Source of the DNA: Numida meleagris
Lineage: Eukaryota > Chordata > Aves > Galliformes > Numididae
NCBI RefSeq assembly: GCF_002078875.1
Contig: NC_034411.1
Coordinates: 5,639,077 to 5,703,076 of the forward strand
Length of the DNA: 64,000 bases
Reading direction: 5' to 3'
Positions 40,101 through 55,100 of this stretch are shown here, piece by piece. Each line of letters begins with the position of its first letter. The first letter of the stretch is position 1. The position numbers and the translations under genes were made by a program. The notes under the pieces are model-generated. The model did not search any database. It was given only the letters and a program-made list of their open reading frames with translations, and had not been told where the DNA came from.

Positions 40101-43100
40101 CAGATGAGCTTTGGGCTCAGAGCTGCTAAATCAGAATAGCTTACAAAACAGTCTGTCAGCTACAATTTGCCTCCAGTCTAAAAAAGCACAGACTTGATGC
40201 GGCAGACTAATTCTAATTCTGTGTACTGCCAAGGCAAGAAATGATCTTCATTAGAGTTAGTAGCCTTGTAATTAGGAAGAAGGCAAATCAGGACAAACTA
40301 GAACAAACATCCAGAGTGAAAATAGCCCGGGCACTCCAGGCATCCAGGAAAATTTGCCTAGTGGGATTCCAGAGATACCTGGCTGCAGGAACACACCTAC
40401 AGACTCATCTGCACCAGACTACCAAGACAGGCGCTGCACTGGCCAAGATTTCTCCTCAGCTCTGCCCCCCGTTCCAAGTTCACTCCAGCCTGCTTCCACA
40501 CTGCTCCCATCTCTCCTAATTCTTCAGCTTCTCTGTTCTGGCAGCCTTCTCCCAGACACCATCACAGAGCTCCTCACCTTATTTCCTTGGTGCAGACAGT
40601 ATTCCTGCCTGGTTCTTCACCCAGTCTCAATCTTTTTATTTTAAATCACTGCACAACTGCATGCTCTCCCCGCATTTTCCCCTCTTACCTAGCTTCCTCC
40701 CCCAAGATCTTAACCACAGCCAATTTGTCCTTCCTAAGCCGGGCTTCATTCTTCAAAATAATTACCTACTCTCCAGCATAATTAGACCTTCACCTGACTG
40801 CACCTTGGTGTGTAACAACCAAATCAGAATAAAATAGCCCTTAGACAAAGGGAGAAACTTATGAGTTAATAAGGCTTATTTTGAGGGTTGCCTTTGGCAA
40901 CACAGGAGCATCCTTTCCCAATATTTTCCAGGGCCCAGTGTTAGAATTTCCCTCATATTTTTTTTTCTATGTATTTTTTTAAAGAACACAGAGGAAATTA
41001 AAAGAATTTTCTTTCATCTCATGCTTGGAAACAACTGAATAGTTTTAATTACAGTTTAAGGAAAAAAAACATGAAAGATCCATCATAAAGCTTTAGGCAA
41101 GCCATTAGTTACTGACACAATTCAGCAACTGCACAGAGAGTCTTAAAATAGAAAATATTACTCTAATTGAATAACTTCAACTGTGGCAGTATAGTGACAA
41201 GGAAGTAAGGGCACATATTCCCCAGTACACTTTGCCATTAAAATGTACGTCTTACAAATGTACATTCTTTATTAGAAACTAAAACTAAACATTTCCTCCC
41301 TTTTCATCCTTTACTGCTCCAAAGCAGGATTAAGTACATCTGATCATCTGTATCTTATTTTTTTTTCTGGGTTATAGAATTTCTCATGAAACTTTATAGA
41401 GCCACAATAAGTAGTCCACTGCAGAGCTCAATTTTCTCATTAAAAGCTTGTTTTCCTTCTGTGTTATCTAAACAGAAACCTCTTTACTGCAATTTAAACA
41501 TTCTGCAGCTTGCCCACCTACCTTACAGGGGAAAAAAAAAAATAAAAAAAATTATTCCCTTCCTTTCTGCAGTAGCTTTTCACATCTTGGAAGACTTTTG
41601 TTGCTCCACAGTCTTCCTTTCTCAGCATAGGCAGGTCAGACTTTCTTGACAGAACATATTTTATAGACCTCTGACCACTTCAGTATCCCTGCTCAAGACT
41701 TCTAACTGGTCCACATACTTTTTGAAATAGTTGTGGCACACACTGTTAAGGAAGCAGCCTTCCAGAGCCAAGAACAGCATACATTTAAAGAAAAGGGAGA
41801 ATAGAATTCATATTTGTTGAGGAGAAATGGGAAAAAGAAAATTTATTTCCAATTCAAGTTTTCTTACAGCGCTGCAGCGTCTCTGACAGGGCCATCAATT
41901 TTAAAGCATTTAACTTGGCGGCTGAGTGTATTTTATACACACACTGTACAAAACCAGATTAAAGTATTTATGTATCATGGCAAGAAGATTAGACCTTTAT
42001 TATCGAATAGTGTCAAACAAACTTCAGCACCTATTCATTTGCAACATGTCTTGATGATTATGGTCATTACATACAGTCAGGCAGTCTCATAAAAATGTCA
42101 CATATAAATTTCTGAAATAGAAATCCACATCTAGGTCATAAGATCTTTTCTGGTTACAAAAGCCTATTTTGCTTACCATACTGACGCTACTTATTCTTTG
42201 ACAACTGAAAGAAAAAGATTTACAGCTAATTTACTCTCCTAAACTCAAGGAGGTGCAAGGTGGCCAATCTTACTGCATTTCCAAAGAGTGATCTAATGAA
42301 GGACAAGTGGCAATATTCTCCTTTTCAATTCTGCTGGGAGCAGAGGTATTTTTTCCCAAGGATTAAAGGGGAATTAAACTTGTAAAGGCTGCCTTGCAAG
42401 CAGGGTTCATCAATCAGCCCTTCATACTGCTCCACTCCCAACAGCTTTGCCAGTGCTTCCTGTCCTTGTCCTTGGGCCATCGTGGAGGTAGCTGCAAGAA
42501 ACTACTCCTGCTCCTCACTCAGATTGCCACGTGCCCTTCCTATCACACCTTCCCTCTTTTTCAGAGTCTTAGCTGCAGTGCTAAGAAAGCTGGAACCCCT
42601 AAAATCAAAGTCAGCATTATCTACTCGTAACTGCGTGTTGAAACTCATATTTACCTACTCTTACCCCCAGTCCCTACTCCACACTTGATAGCCTTTTCTG
42701 AGCAGGGGACAAGGATCTGTTTCAATCTTCTAACCCTTCAAAAGTGTCTAAAAACGAGATCTCTTCTGAAAAAAACTGATCATTTGTGTACTTAAAATGC
42801 ACCTTCTTTTTTTGCCTCGAGTCGAACGTGGAAAATCAATGGTAACATCTGAAACATTTGGTTCTGTTACACAGTGGAAATTATCACTTTTTGTTCAATG
42901 TAACAGAGCATCCCTTAAAGACGCTTCTTCCAATTGTAAGCATCTACCTGTAGAAGAAACAAGAGCTTCTAAAATGTCTTACTACTACTAGAAGTTGTGA
43001 TACAAGGGGAATCAATAGTATAAAGAGAGGACTGTTGACAGCAATAACAAACGCATGCATATCTTCAATGCACTGCTACAGAATAAAAATGCGCATTTGC

Positions 43101-46100
43101 CAAACATTACATACCGCATTTCCCATCATGGTGTACGACTTCCCAGATCCAGTCTGTCCATATGCAAAAACACAAGCATTATAACCTTCAAAAGCAGATT
43201 TAAGCACATCCGTACCCAGATTTTTGAAAACCTAAAAAAAAATGATTTTTTTTTTGTCATCAGTCCAGCACAGAAAATATTAAACAATCACAGCAAGCTA
43301 CCATGTAATAAGCCATTGGGATCAACCAACATTTACTCTATGACAGAAAAGAATTACTTCTAATCCAATTGCTAAATGTTACTATTATATTTTGTTTGCA
43401 GCAGTGCAGCTCTGTATTTCCTACTTCTTTTTCTGTCAGAGACCTACATGACTTGTAGAAGTACAAAAAAAAAGTATTATTCCTGTAGCTCTCTTTGTTT
43501 TCAGCTCATCTCAGATATGTCTTTCATTTTTCCTTACTGTTAATATCTACTTATTTTTTGCATCTTTGCCAACTCCGTGCCCTGGCCACAAAAGGAGATG
43601 TTTATCAATCCTGTTAGTTCTCCACGGTGGGTTTGTTTGCACGCTTTAACCAAGTCTAGGAAGAAAACGGCTCCGTTATTTTTGAAGTAGCTTTTAAGTA
43701 TTATTACTTTCTAGGCCAACATGGCCATGTGATCCTCTTTTCTCCACTAGCCCCATTCCCTTTTAACACAACCATTCACCTCAGAAACTGATGATTCATC
43801 CTCCACATCACATAACATAGGTGGTCTGCTCCCACCTGCTAACTCAGTTCTCACCAGGTGCCTTCAACACCTTTTTCTGCAGTGCTGCCTCCAGCTTTCC
43901 CCCCCAGGTTCCTGACCACTCATTATGATTAACCTTCATTTCCATCCATATCCCCACTGGCCCAAGGAACTCACAGTGAAATTTTTCTCTCAATGAAAAC
44001 ATTAATACAAGTCTCCCAATCCATAAATGAGTTTCAGAAAAATCTCACAGATGTTTCATATAATTTGGCTATCGCTCCTCCACACACGTGGTTTAAATTA
44101 ACCAAGGTGTACAAGTCATTATTAATACTCAATGGCACATGCACATACTCACACTATAATCGTGCCATTCTTCATGGAAGAGTGATGAGTAACTCCTTAA
44201 TCACTGACATTGAGTTGCAAGCCAGCCTATACAATACTTAACTTGATCTTCCCTTGAGCAAAGAAGCTACAATATTGTAATCAGTAATACTTGTCTAATC
44301 GAGGAGTACAAGGATCAGCCAAAGCACTATTTCCCTTTCTCTTGTCATCTGAGAAGCAGCAACTCAGTATAGTTCTCTCTCCTGAGCGCCTGCTACATTG
44401 ATTTTTCCCTTTCATCCCTTTCTCCACAGCCATTTTTTTCTCACCAGCCGGACTAAGCCTTTATGCATTACTGTTTGTCTGCAGCTCTCCTGAAATTCCC
44501 ATCTGCATTTACACCCTGCAGCCTTTTCAGGACCTAGCGATATGCCCTCCAGGGTGCACAGGCTACCATTAACTGCCTTCCTGTGGTCACAAGAGCATAA
44601 GATCATTATTCCCACACAATATTTCTCCTCACGCATCCTTTACTCACAGCAAAAAATTGTTTCTTTTTTATCCCCCCCCCTCCACAATGTCTGCAGGCTT
44701 CCCTCAATACCAGGCTTTATGAAGATGCATTGTACTATTCTTATCCATGCCTATCCAGAAAAATAGCTTTTGTTCCTTGCTGGATCGTAAGAAAAGACCT
44801 CCCTCCTGCTTTCTAACCACTCTGAAAAAGGTTTCCATAGGATCACAGAATCACCAAGGTTGGAAAAGACCGCCAAGATCATCCAGTCCAACCTACCACC
44901 ATTATTTTCCACTAAACCATGTCCCTTAGTGCAACATCTAAACGTTCCTTGAACACCTCCAGGGTCAGTGACCCCACACCTCCCTAGGCAGCCCATTCCA
45001 GTGCCTGACCACTCTTTTGGAGAATAAATTTTTCGTAACACCCAGCCTGAATCTCCCTGCTACAACTTGAGGCCATAACTTGAGGCTAGTACTTTCTTCT
45101 TTCGCAGAGTAACTCTTTTAAATGGAAGCCACATGTGTCTGCTCAGCTTTATGTATTTTCCCTGTTAAGAATTTGTGTATACCTTGCTCGGTGAAATCAC
45201 TGAGCAGTACATCGGGTAGCCAGTTACAGACATCATGGTCTGAACACAGACTTAACGCGCAGGTTAGAAGAAAATACACTGTTAGGATTTAATTTCTTCA
45301 GGACAAACGACTGTGATAGTGTTTTGTCACAAAAGGTCAGGAAGCTCATCAAAATTCTATTTGTTTCTCTCCAGTGAATACAAATTAAGTGGCTTGATGG
45401 CAGATCGCCACTCCCACTCTAATTTTTGAATACTAACGCGTATTTTACAGCTACGAGGCATATTAATGGAGCAGGTCATATTAGACAGACTTTCATGTAT
45501 TATTTCTCTACCACTGAAATGGAAAAACACAACAGTCACGAACAAAGCACACTACCAACAATCAAGATCAATTTTATTCCACAGCGAAACGAACACGAAC
45601 GAAGGCGTCCTTCTTCTATGCCACCGGAGCAGTAAACTGGAAACTCTGCAGCAACTCGATAAGAGCTTAACTACAAAGCCTTCCAATTAAATATGGAATG
45701 AATCATACAACCAAAACAATGGCTTGTGCAGCTTTTGTTTTCCCAAAAATGCACTCCCATTGTTCAAAAATGCCTTTTGTTTTCACACATTCTAATTACC
45801 ACGTTTGATACAGGGATGACAACTTCTTTGAGACTGAATAACAGAAGTTATTCCTGCCAGTAAGGACCAAGGAGGCAGAGTCTTGCATCGTGGGACACGC
45901 TGTAACAGCAGAGTATTGAACATGGCCGTGCTTAGGATTTATTTCAGCATCCTACTACTACGCACCATAAAGCTCACTGATTTTAAAATTATCATTGCTC
46001 AAGGCTGCTGCAACCATCCCTACATAGATATTTTTCTTCCTTACGTTACTGAACTTTTCACTGAAAACTTGGGTTCCAACCATTGCATTCAAATATGCTT

Positions 46101-49100
46101 CTCGGATGTCCAGCAGTGCTAAAACAATTAAGACACTTCTGCATTGATTTCTAATAAATGTATACTTCTTGATATTTCAGGGAATACAGCAAAAACTGTG
46201 TTACTTAAAAGAACATCATCAATAATAATTTGTGACGTTTAAGAATGTGTTCAAATCTCCAGATTATGCACTACTGACTTTGTAACTTTATAAAATAAAG
46301 AAGATTCTGGAAAACAAGATTGTCTCCTGCTTATGCTAATGCTTGAAGAGAAATGTCAAGGGTAAATTCCTAGTCAAACAGTTTAGTCACCGTTCTTTTA
46401 AATATTTTACATTGGCTTCAACTTTTTGTTTCTTCTTCTTAGTTCTATTCTGAGGCTTCTTGGGATTAGCCTCACCAATACCCCTGAATTTGGGAATTAC
46501 AGAATAGATAAGACACGAACCAAAAAGGTACGCAGTCATCTGACTCATAGTATATTCAGCAGCAAACCCCTATGTTATTTTAAGGGGGAAAAAAAGACTT
46601 AGATTTTGAGCTTGCATTCCCCAAGTTCCACAAAACCAAAAGAGAAGATAACAACAACCAAACACTTGAAATTCACTCAATTTATGAGTGAATAATAATA
46701 AATTTATTTGGGAACGTGAAATAGTGAAGAGGTTCTATGTACACGTGAAATGCAAGGTCAGGGAGGGCCAATCTGCTCATCTAAGCTCTGCATATTGTTC
46801 AAAGTTAGATTTTCTGTTCTGAATGTGCCTGAAGAAAGGCATTTTTGTCCTTTCCTAAGCTGAATATTCGAGACAAGAAGGAAGAATCTACGACAAGCAG
46901 GTCCTTCAACGTGTACCAAACCTTTTTGGAAAAAAAAAAAAAAAAAAGAACACTTCAAGTAGCGAAGAATGGTTCTGTCTAACTGAATTAAAGATATATG
47001 CTTGCTTCTCAAATGTGGCTTTTTTCAAAAAGCTTTCCCAAAATAAATTTGATGTCTCCTTTCACAAAACAGCTCAGACCTTTTTCTAGCTTGACCTCAC
47101 AAGACAAACCAGACAAGAGAAGGCGTTTAACCTGCTGTACTAGAAAACACAGCATTTAACAATGTTAAATAAGTTAAAAAATTTAAAAAAGGAGAGGAGA
47201 GGAGAGGGAGAGGAGAGGGAGAGGAGAGGGAGAGGAGAGGGAGAGGAAGCATAAGAAAACATTCAAACTCCCAGGCATCTAGGGAATTTCTAAATTACAT
47301 GGGAATCACTTCCAGTGGAAAGAAGTTTCAGTAATCCTTTCACCACAAAGACAGGGTGGGGCGGGGGAGGAAAGAGGAAACCCACTTGTTATTAACATCT
47401 AGAAATCCTACCGTTTCTTGACAAACAAAGCTGGGACTTTTACTGTCTGCTGAGAAATAGGAGAAATCATAGGTAAAGGTCTTAGTTCTTTCTCTTCCTG
47501 AATCTCCAGTACCACCCTCTGGTATCTATAAAAGAAAAGAAAATGAATTGGTACAGTATACGCTGATGACATGATTGAGAACGTTTTTTAACAACTAATC
47601 CAAATGCAAATGCAACTTCAGGCTACACACTAAGACTTTTCTGATGACAGGTTAGCCTATTATTCTAACAACAGTGAAAAAATGTACGCATCCTAGAAGT
47701 CAGGATAGTCAAATTACAGGACAGCATAGCAGGAATCCTTTGGATTTTAGCTTACTGCTCCTAACTGTATATTCTTGTCACAATTCTTATGCTTAGTCAC
47801 ATTATACTAAGGGATAATCCTACGCTTAGAATTAATAGGAGCCAGAGACCTTTGCACTGTGTCCAGCACTTCAGTGCAGAGCCCTCATTAAAATGGCATG
47901 ACACACGTGTTGATTACGCTGTCACCTTCTCGAGACACGACAATTAGCGGTGCACTTCAGCAATAATCACCGCCACCCGAATCCATCTGTCCCAACAAAC
48001 GACACTAAAATTCCCTGTCGTACATTTGCCATTGGAAACTATCTTGCAAAAACCTATTTGCTTTGCACGATTTCTCTCGGGAAGAGAAATGTTAAAACAT
48101 AAAATCAAAATATTATAGCAAGCAATGGGTACTTTGCGTTTAATTCGTTTACACGGGAATTGCAGTAGACTGCTCCTACAGATAAACTGAAGGTTTACTA
48201 GCCACTGGGCATGTACTTCTCTTTTACTGTAGGCTTTCATCTTTCAGCTAAGTAACACGCATAGCAATAAACCTAAGAGATACAGCCTACAGAATGGTTA
48301 TCAAAAAGCTGAGTTACAGTAAGTCATACTTTGACCCCAAAGGATTACTTCAAAATACAAAACCTAAGTGCTGTTCTCCATAGTGTAGTAAGCCCCACTG
48401 TTTTGTCCAGTCATATTTTCACAGCTATTTGATCAGCATTTCCTTCTTTAAATTGCTTACTCACCTTCAAGTTTGTGATTGTCGTTTTATTTTTCTCCAT
48501 TGAAATAATAAACTTAGCATTGAGATCTTTCTCCCTGAAAATAAAAGCAAAGCTTGAATATGTTAAATAAAACATATTGTGATCATCTACAGTCAATTTT
48601 TCATTCAATAAGTTACTTTTCACAGTCAATTAATCGAGGGAATCCATTTTTAATTGCTGTGACCAATATTTATTTATTGCTATGGGATATATTTGAAGTA
48701 CTTGGGTTTGCCTCCAAATCCAGATCCCTTCATCTAGAAGCAGAGAAGCAGCTTGGGAAAAACTGCTTCAGAAGTTTGACTCTGCAAATGAATTACGTGG
48801 TGGGTTCTTAGTTTGAAGTAGTCTGATCCAAAGCCCAGTGAAGCCAATTACGTGGCTCTGAAGAATTTCAAAACAGAACGCTGTAAGATAATCCCAGCTC
48901 TTACCACCACCCTACTACTAGCAGCACCCATCCCTCCATATGGCCCTGGTAGCAGGGACTCAGCCTTACACCCAGAACACGCTCGTGTTTTAAGCTCACT
49001 TAGAAGTGAGGTACCCAAGGTACTTTTGAAATGTGATGCCTGCAGCACAGGTGAGAGGCTCTGCTACCAAGGGTTTGTTGCACAGGATTCCTGCAAAGAA

Positions 49101-52100
49101 ACACAGTCCATTTCCGCAGCAGTGTTGTCATGTATGCACACCTGTGTCACAAGTGTTTGTTTTCAAAAGCATCCTAAGAAATGTTAGCTCAGCGTCTAAC
49201 ACCTGCACATCTCAACTTGCTTGCTAGAGACAGGATTTTCTCATACCTAACCGTAGAAGTAGCTCAGGCTGCTCCTGAATGATAGCCTTGAGCATGTCTC
49301 CTGCACACACACAAAAAGAACAGAAATAAAAAGTGAAAGACCGCTATGTAAGTAACATGCAAAACCTGGCTCTCCAAATGCTAACAGACACTCCTGCTCC
49401 AGCACCGGCTGCTACATCACCTGTCAAACCCGTAGGGCTGCTTGGTACAAAAGGAAGCAGAGGGCTTTAAAGGACTAACGTGAGCTTTACCATACTGCAC
49501 GGTACCTCAGAAACTACAGGGTCACCCTGGACCCACTTGCAGTTTTCCGGCAGAAATTGTAAAGAAAAGCAAAAGCCATTTTAAAATCGACATTCATGAA
49601 TAAAGATCAAGCGAATAAAAGTGCTTACTTAAATATCAACACATTAAGTTATTTTCTAAGCTAATAAAATATATAATTGTAATAATTGCAGCTATAATTA
49701 TACAAGTGAATTTAGATCTACTGTAGAAATACATCAGAGGCATCCCTTTAGTGATGCCTTAGTCATTTCCACGTCAACCTCAGCATCTTTTACTAAGCCT
49801 ATAGTTAAGAGGCTCAAATACAGCCACGGTTAATAGGGAAAGCAGCTTCCAATGGTACTTTCAATAGGAAATAGGCTTCGTTCAAGCAGCAATGCAGCCT
49901 GTACACAACTACCACTCACCCCACCTCCTGAACAGAAAGGACTAGACAACGAAAAGAAAAACAAAGGAAACATCAGGATAGGATTTTGCATTTTTGTAGG
50001 GGAAGGTGGAAAGCAGGAACAATATGAAACAGGAATACTCTGATCAGAATCATTGGGCAACCCGAAAGAAGAGGGAAGAACTGACAGGAGAAAGCATTAA
50101 AGTCAAATATTACAGCTTCACTTTCATATCAGATGGATGAGTACTGTTTATTGTACACATAAAGAGCTGAAGAGGATCCCATAAAAAAAAACAATTGCTT
50201 GCACAAAGGCAGTCACTTCCAGGCAATCATTTTAAGCAGTTCACAAGGGAACTGAACTCTCTTCAGAAAGTTGTGACGGCAAGTTCCACCACCACTAAAG
50301 GTCTGGACTGCCAACAGCTGTATTTCAGTTCTAGACATCCTCCCACAAGCATTCAGGGCTGGAAGACCCCAACTGCAGTCAGCTCAGCCCAGAGGTGCCA
50401 GCCACAAAGCAAAAACGCTGCCCTACAAATTGCATCCTCTCCTTTACGAGGCCACGACAAGTGGCTGGCTGCCAAACTCAGCTCACAATGAATGCTTTGA
50501 CAATTTAAGAGAACCTGATTGCCCTGAAGCCCAATCTGCTCGCTCACTGTGCTTCAGGATAGCCCACAGGCTTTCTTTGCTGTTGTTTCATGCACCACGT
50601 GGACTTCCAGGATCACAAGGGAACGAAATTTATAACCCGTGATCCCTTGGCCCTCAACCAAACCGCAATGTGATCCAGCAGGCAAGCTCCTTGGCATAAA
50701 TACCAGGAAATTCATCAGCCCGGCATTACTCTGAACACTCTGTTACCGCTAATTTCAGCCAGTCATCTAAGAATTAAGGGAGAGAATGGGGAAAACAAAC
50801 GAACAAAACAACTTTTTGAAACAATACCATAGTTATTTTATACAAACAGTATCAATATCAGTACCAAGATATGCTTAAAAGAACTAGCATACTTCTCTTA
50901 TAATGGGATAATCTGATAAACAGTTCACTTGTACTAAGGAGAAGTTACCAAACTTTGCCCAAGGGGATAAAAGTGAGAAAGAACTGCTTCAACTCAAGGT
51001 GATTCTGCAGTAGTTTCATGGAAGAATCACAGAATATCCCAAGTGAGAAGGAACCCACAAAGATCATTGAGTCCAACTCCTGGCTACAAACAGAACCACG
51101 TCAAAATCAAACCATCTGTCTGAGAGCAATGACCAAATGCTTCTTGAAAAGAAGACATAATGTAGATATCTCCAAGTAAACTTTCTCTCTCCTTCCCTTA
51201 TCTTCCCTACCTACTGGCAGAGCAAAGACATGAGAAGTTTTGCTCCTCCACGGGTATCCAGTCCAAGTAAAACATGGGCAGTATCTCCACATTTCAAGGC
51301 AACTCTCAATGACCTCCTTGCTCTACACCATTTACCTCATCCTTCGCAAGATTTTCTGAAGATCCTCCCATGGAAAGAAAGGAGTGGAATGTGGAAAAGC
51401 ACTGTTATCTCAAATATAAATGAAGAAGGGATCTACAAAGAAGCAAAACGCGTTTGGTCTTCTTTCAAGTTCATCGTTAAGGTCCTTCAGCTGAAGTTTT
51501 TATTAGTTTGTTTTGCATTATTCAGACAGAACATTTATTACAGCTTATCTCATGAGAAAACCATGATATCGATGCCACACTAATCTTTTGTGGTTACCAC
51601 AACAGCTGTCAGACACGACTCTGTGGAAAAGAACAGAAAAAAACAGGATGCATTTCAGTTGAGGCGTGGGAGGGGAAAACCACAACGCATAGAACCAGAA
51701 CCGCCATCAGTTTTCCCAAATACACTGTTTCTTTTTAGAGAGCCCTGCAGCACAGCTCCAAGTCTGTACCCACAAGGATGCAGGTGCTGCCCAAACAGCT
51801 GCTGAGCATCTCTATGACAAAATGAAAAGAGGCCCAGAAGAATACACTCTTGGAAATTCACTGTAGACATCTAATGGACTACCTGTTGGAAAAGGGTTTT
51901 ATTGAAGAGCAGATGTGTGATTTTGTTTTTCAACTACTGAAAAACACAGTCTGAGCACTTGCTAAAGCAACTCAGCCACGTTCAACAGCTTTTCTTTCCA
52001 GCCAAATGCCTGCTTCTTATATTTACACTTTGGGCACAATGTCACGGATTTCCTATTTCATCACTCTGTTCACTATGCAGGTGTATTTCTGGGGTCACCA

Positions 52101-55100
52101 TGTGAAAGCATGAGGGCTGCTTAATGACCAGGAGAATTCAAGGTAGATTTAACTAAAAAACAAACACAATGTGTCACAAAAAGAACATGGCTTTTTCTTG
52201 TCAGCCTGGTAACACTAACTGTACCTTGCCTGCCCCAAGGTCTCATTGAATTACACAGACCGAAAGCACTTCCCTTTGTTTGAGTGGCTCCTAAAACAGA
52301 AACATTCGATTCAACCTTATGCTTTAAAATGTCAAACCAAAACCCCCACTACACAGGGATGGTTTTGTTACTTTCTCAAACCTCAAGAAAAGTAAAGTTG
52401 GCAGGGTCTAAAATATCACAAAATTCCAAGTTTTCTTTTTGCTCTCCAGAGTTTTTTGTTGTTAACCTCTTCAGCGCTTACTGAAACACTCTTACAAGGT
52501 GCATCTTTAAAAGGCAATTTATTTATTTAAACATACATAGGTTCACGTTAAAAATAAACAAAAATAGTTCACAGACAAAATATCTTCACTATTACTTGGA
52601 TTAAAGACATTTTTCCCTAAACATCAATTAAAAAACTCTCAACGTGTTCACTGAGCATTAAAATCTGAGCAAGTTGGTCAATCTGATTCAATCCCAAGAT
52701 TTTGGGAAAGAAGAAACAGCCTCCTATGGCATGATTGTGTCTCAGGAAGAGAAAGATATGGTGTACATACCTGAGGCTTCAAAACAACAGCTCTATCATG
52801 ATATCACTACTTCGCTAGCGTGCACTGCTGGCTTAAAGCGACAGGCTCATTCCCTTCTTCGATAGCAGTTGATAAGAAGTCAGCAAACTATGCAAATCAT
52901 GAAATGAGAGTTCTGCCACCCCAAATGTTGTTTCACAAAAATAAACCAGAAGTAATAAACTTAATGACAGAGGGTGAGGAAACAGGGAAAATACCGTACA
53001 CCTCACAAAAGGGAACTAGTCCCTTAGTTTATAGACCAGTACACGCATATCACTGCTCATATGAAGGACAACGTAGATTAAATGCTTTTAGTCATAACAA
53101 TAAATTTCACCAACAATACTGAAATGCAGCAGTTTAATCTCCAGCAGCATGGCTCTCCTAGAAAATGAACGCACGGTGTCCTTGTGCTGTCTTATGTCAA
53201 ATGATAACTAGCTTTTCTTGGAACATTATGCACGCTCATGGTAATACAGTCTGGTCACTGCATTAAATCATGGACCTGACCTGCTTTTTAAACATGTCTT
53301 TTTAGCAGTATTACAGGTAGAACTGACCTCCCCCCAGCTCAGGCCTAGTCAGTATCTGCACAAGCAAATTTTGAAATCATTAGTAACAGCTAGCTTAAAA
53401 AAGAAAAAAAGTCAATGTATCCACGTATCTGAGGTCAAGGATCACATCATAACCTGAACAATATTTAAGTAAGTTATCCTGATGACTACTTCTCTGGTTT
53501 GCCTGCGTGGATGGAGTGCCAGACCAGGCTCAGCAATGGCCTTACTTGCTCGTGGTCCTGCACAACTCTGAGCTGTAAGTTCTGCACACAACCTCAGATG
53601 CAACCAAGTTCATCTGAATGACATCCTGGAATTTTGTTGTAATTATCATGAAAGTTTCTCTAGGACTCTTGGATTTTAGTCTGCATTGCATTTTGCTTTT
53701 AATATCCTGTTTCTTCTGATTAGTTCTGCTGTTACTCCTGCTATTCCAAGTCATGAAGACACTATCAACATAACCTCTTGCATACATTTTAACTTTAGTC
53801 CATAGGCAATTAAGACACTATTGCCATGTATGCTCTCCAGTTAGATAACTGAAAATCTCTCCCTCAACAAATAACCCTGGCTTTACATCTGTAGCTGCTT
53901 CGAGAGAAAGGACTTTGCTCTTCAAATCAGCCTGCTGTTCTCCCCAGCAATACCCACCTTCAGATACTCAGACTTCTCAGAGTCTTCCGGCCCAAGAGTT
54001 CAGTTAGATTAAAAAAAGCTGAGTGCTAAACCCATTACTTTCAAAATAGGTCTTAATTTCAAATAAGCAAAGCCTAAGAAACCAACTAATTCATCTTTCT
54101 GTTTCAGCAAGAAAGTTACAGTACAGAGACTCATTGCCCTTCTCATCTTATGGAGCTCTCAACAAAAAGCAGAGCCAGAAAATATTTTATTGCTTGTCAT
54201 TTTAGTGATATAACACGGATGTAAGCTGATAATGCATTTGGTAATACTGAAACAAATAAACAAGGAAATGCTATTCTAAACTCAGCTTTTGGAGTTCAAA
54301 ATGCCTAAGATCATAAAGATTTGGAGGCTCAGGTTGTAAATGAGGGCAGCTTAAGCACGTTGCTGCACGTGCCCACGCTGCTGCTGTGCTCTGGCCACGT
54401 CAGCACGTCAGGAGGTTTTTGTCCTTTGGAGCTATGGAAGGCAACAGAAGAAACAGGGCGGCGATTGTGAAAAATCCCACAGGCTTGGAAAACTTTGAAG
54501 CATTTGTATCAAGCATTGAAAAGGTCAGAAAAATGAGCCTATGGAAACAGAAGCTCTACGTGGGCTTCCTGTTCTCTGGTGGTTTATTGCAAGCTAAGGT
54601 GCCAGCCCCAGGCATTAACTCTTCACTAATGGGACCATGGTGCTCAAACACTCAGAGCTCCTTCAGTAGCAGTCAAGTCACCTCCAGTTTTGCCACTCAC
54701 CCTAGTGAGGATAGTCCTGCAGGTGGGACTTGCCCTCCCTGAAACATCTTGCTTTGGCCATGGCAACAGCAAGATACTGCTTTAGAGACCGTGTACACAG
54801 TTTAGTTTCGGTCCTGTGCATAAGGCCATGCAAAAAACTCCACAAAGGAGGTCAGAGGCAGAACAGCAAACACAGGAGCTACTTAAGTCACCTACGTCTC
54901 ATCTCACCTTCCTATTCACAGGAGATCACATCCTATAATGACTTTCTTCAAAGGAATTAGCTCTTCCCAGCCGCCTGGGCTTTCATTCCCCATGGGAGAC
55001 TGGCTCTTCCACCACCTAAACTATCTCATTAGCAGTAATTCCTTAGAAACAGTTTAAGCTGATGCATTATTAGCTTCATTCCATTATTCCCAAGACACTA

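Larger units (their letters stand above)
43232..47411 (-). other. KIF16B: KIF16B intron 3
   Basis: A 4.2-kb phase 0 intron. It holds a CR1 fragment at 44840-45075, a 17- to 18-nt A tract near 46930, and the purine minisatellite at 47191-47246. Nothing else recognised. Confidence 0.85.

Noticed and set aside
54386..54742. 118-codon plus-strand frame in intron 1
   Set aside because: No recognisable domain, no splice context, and a length expected by chance in 12 kb of intron.
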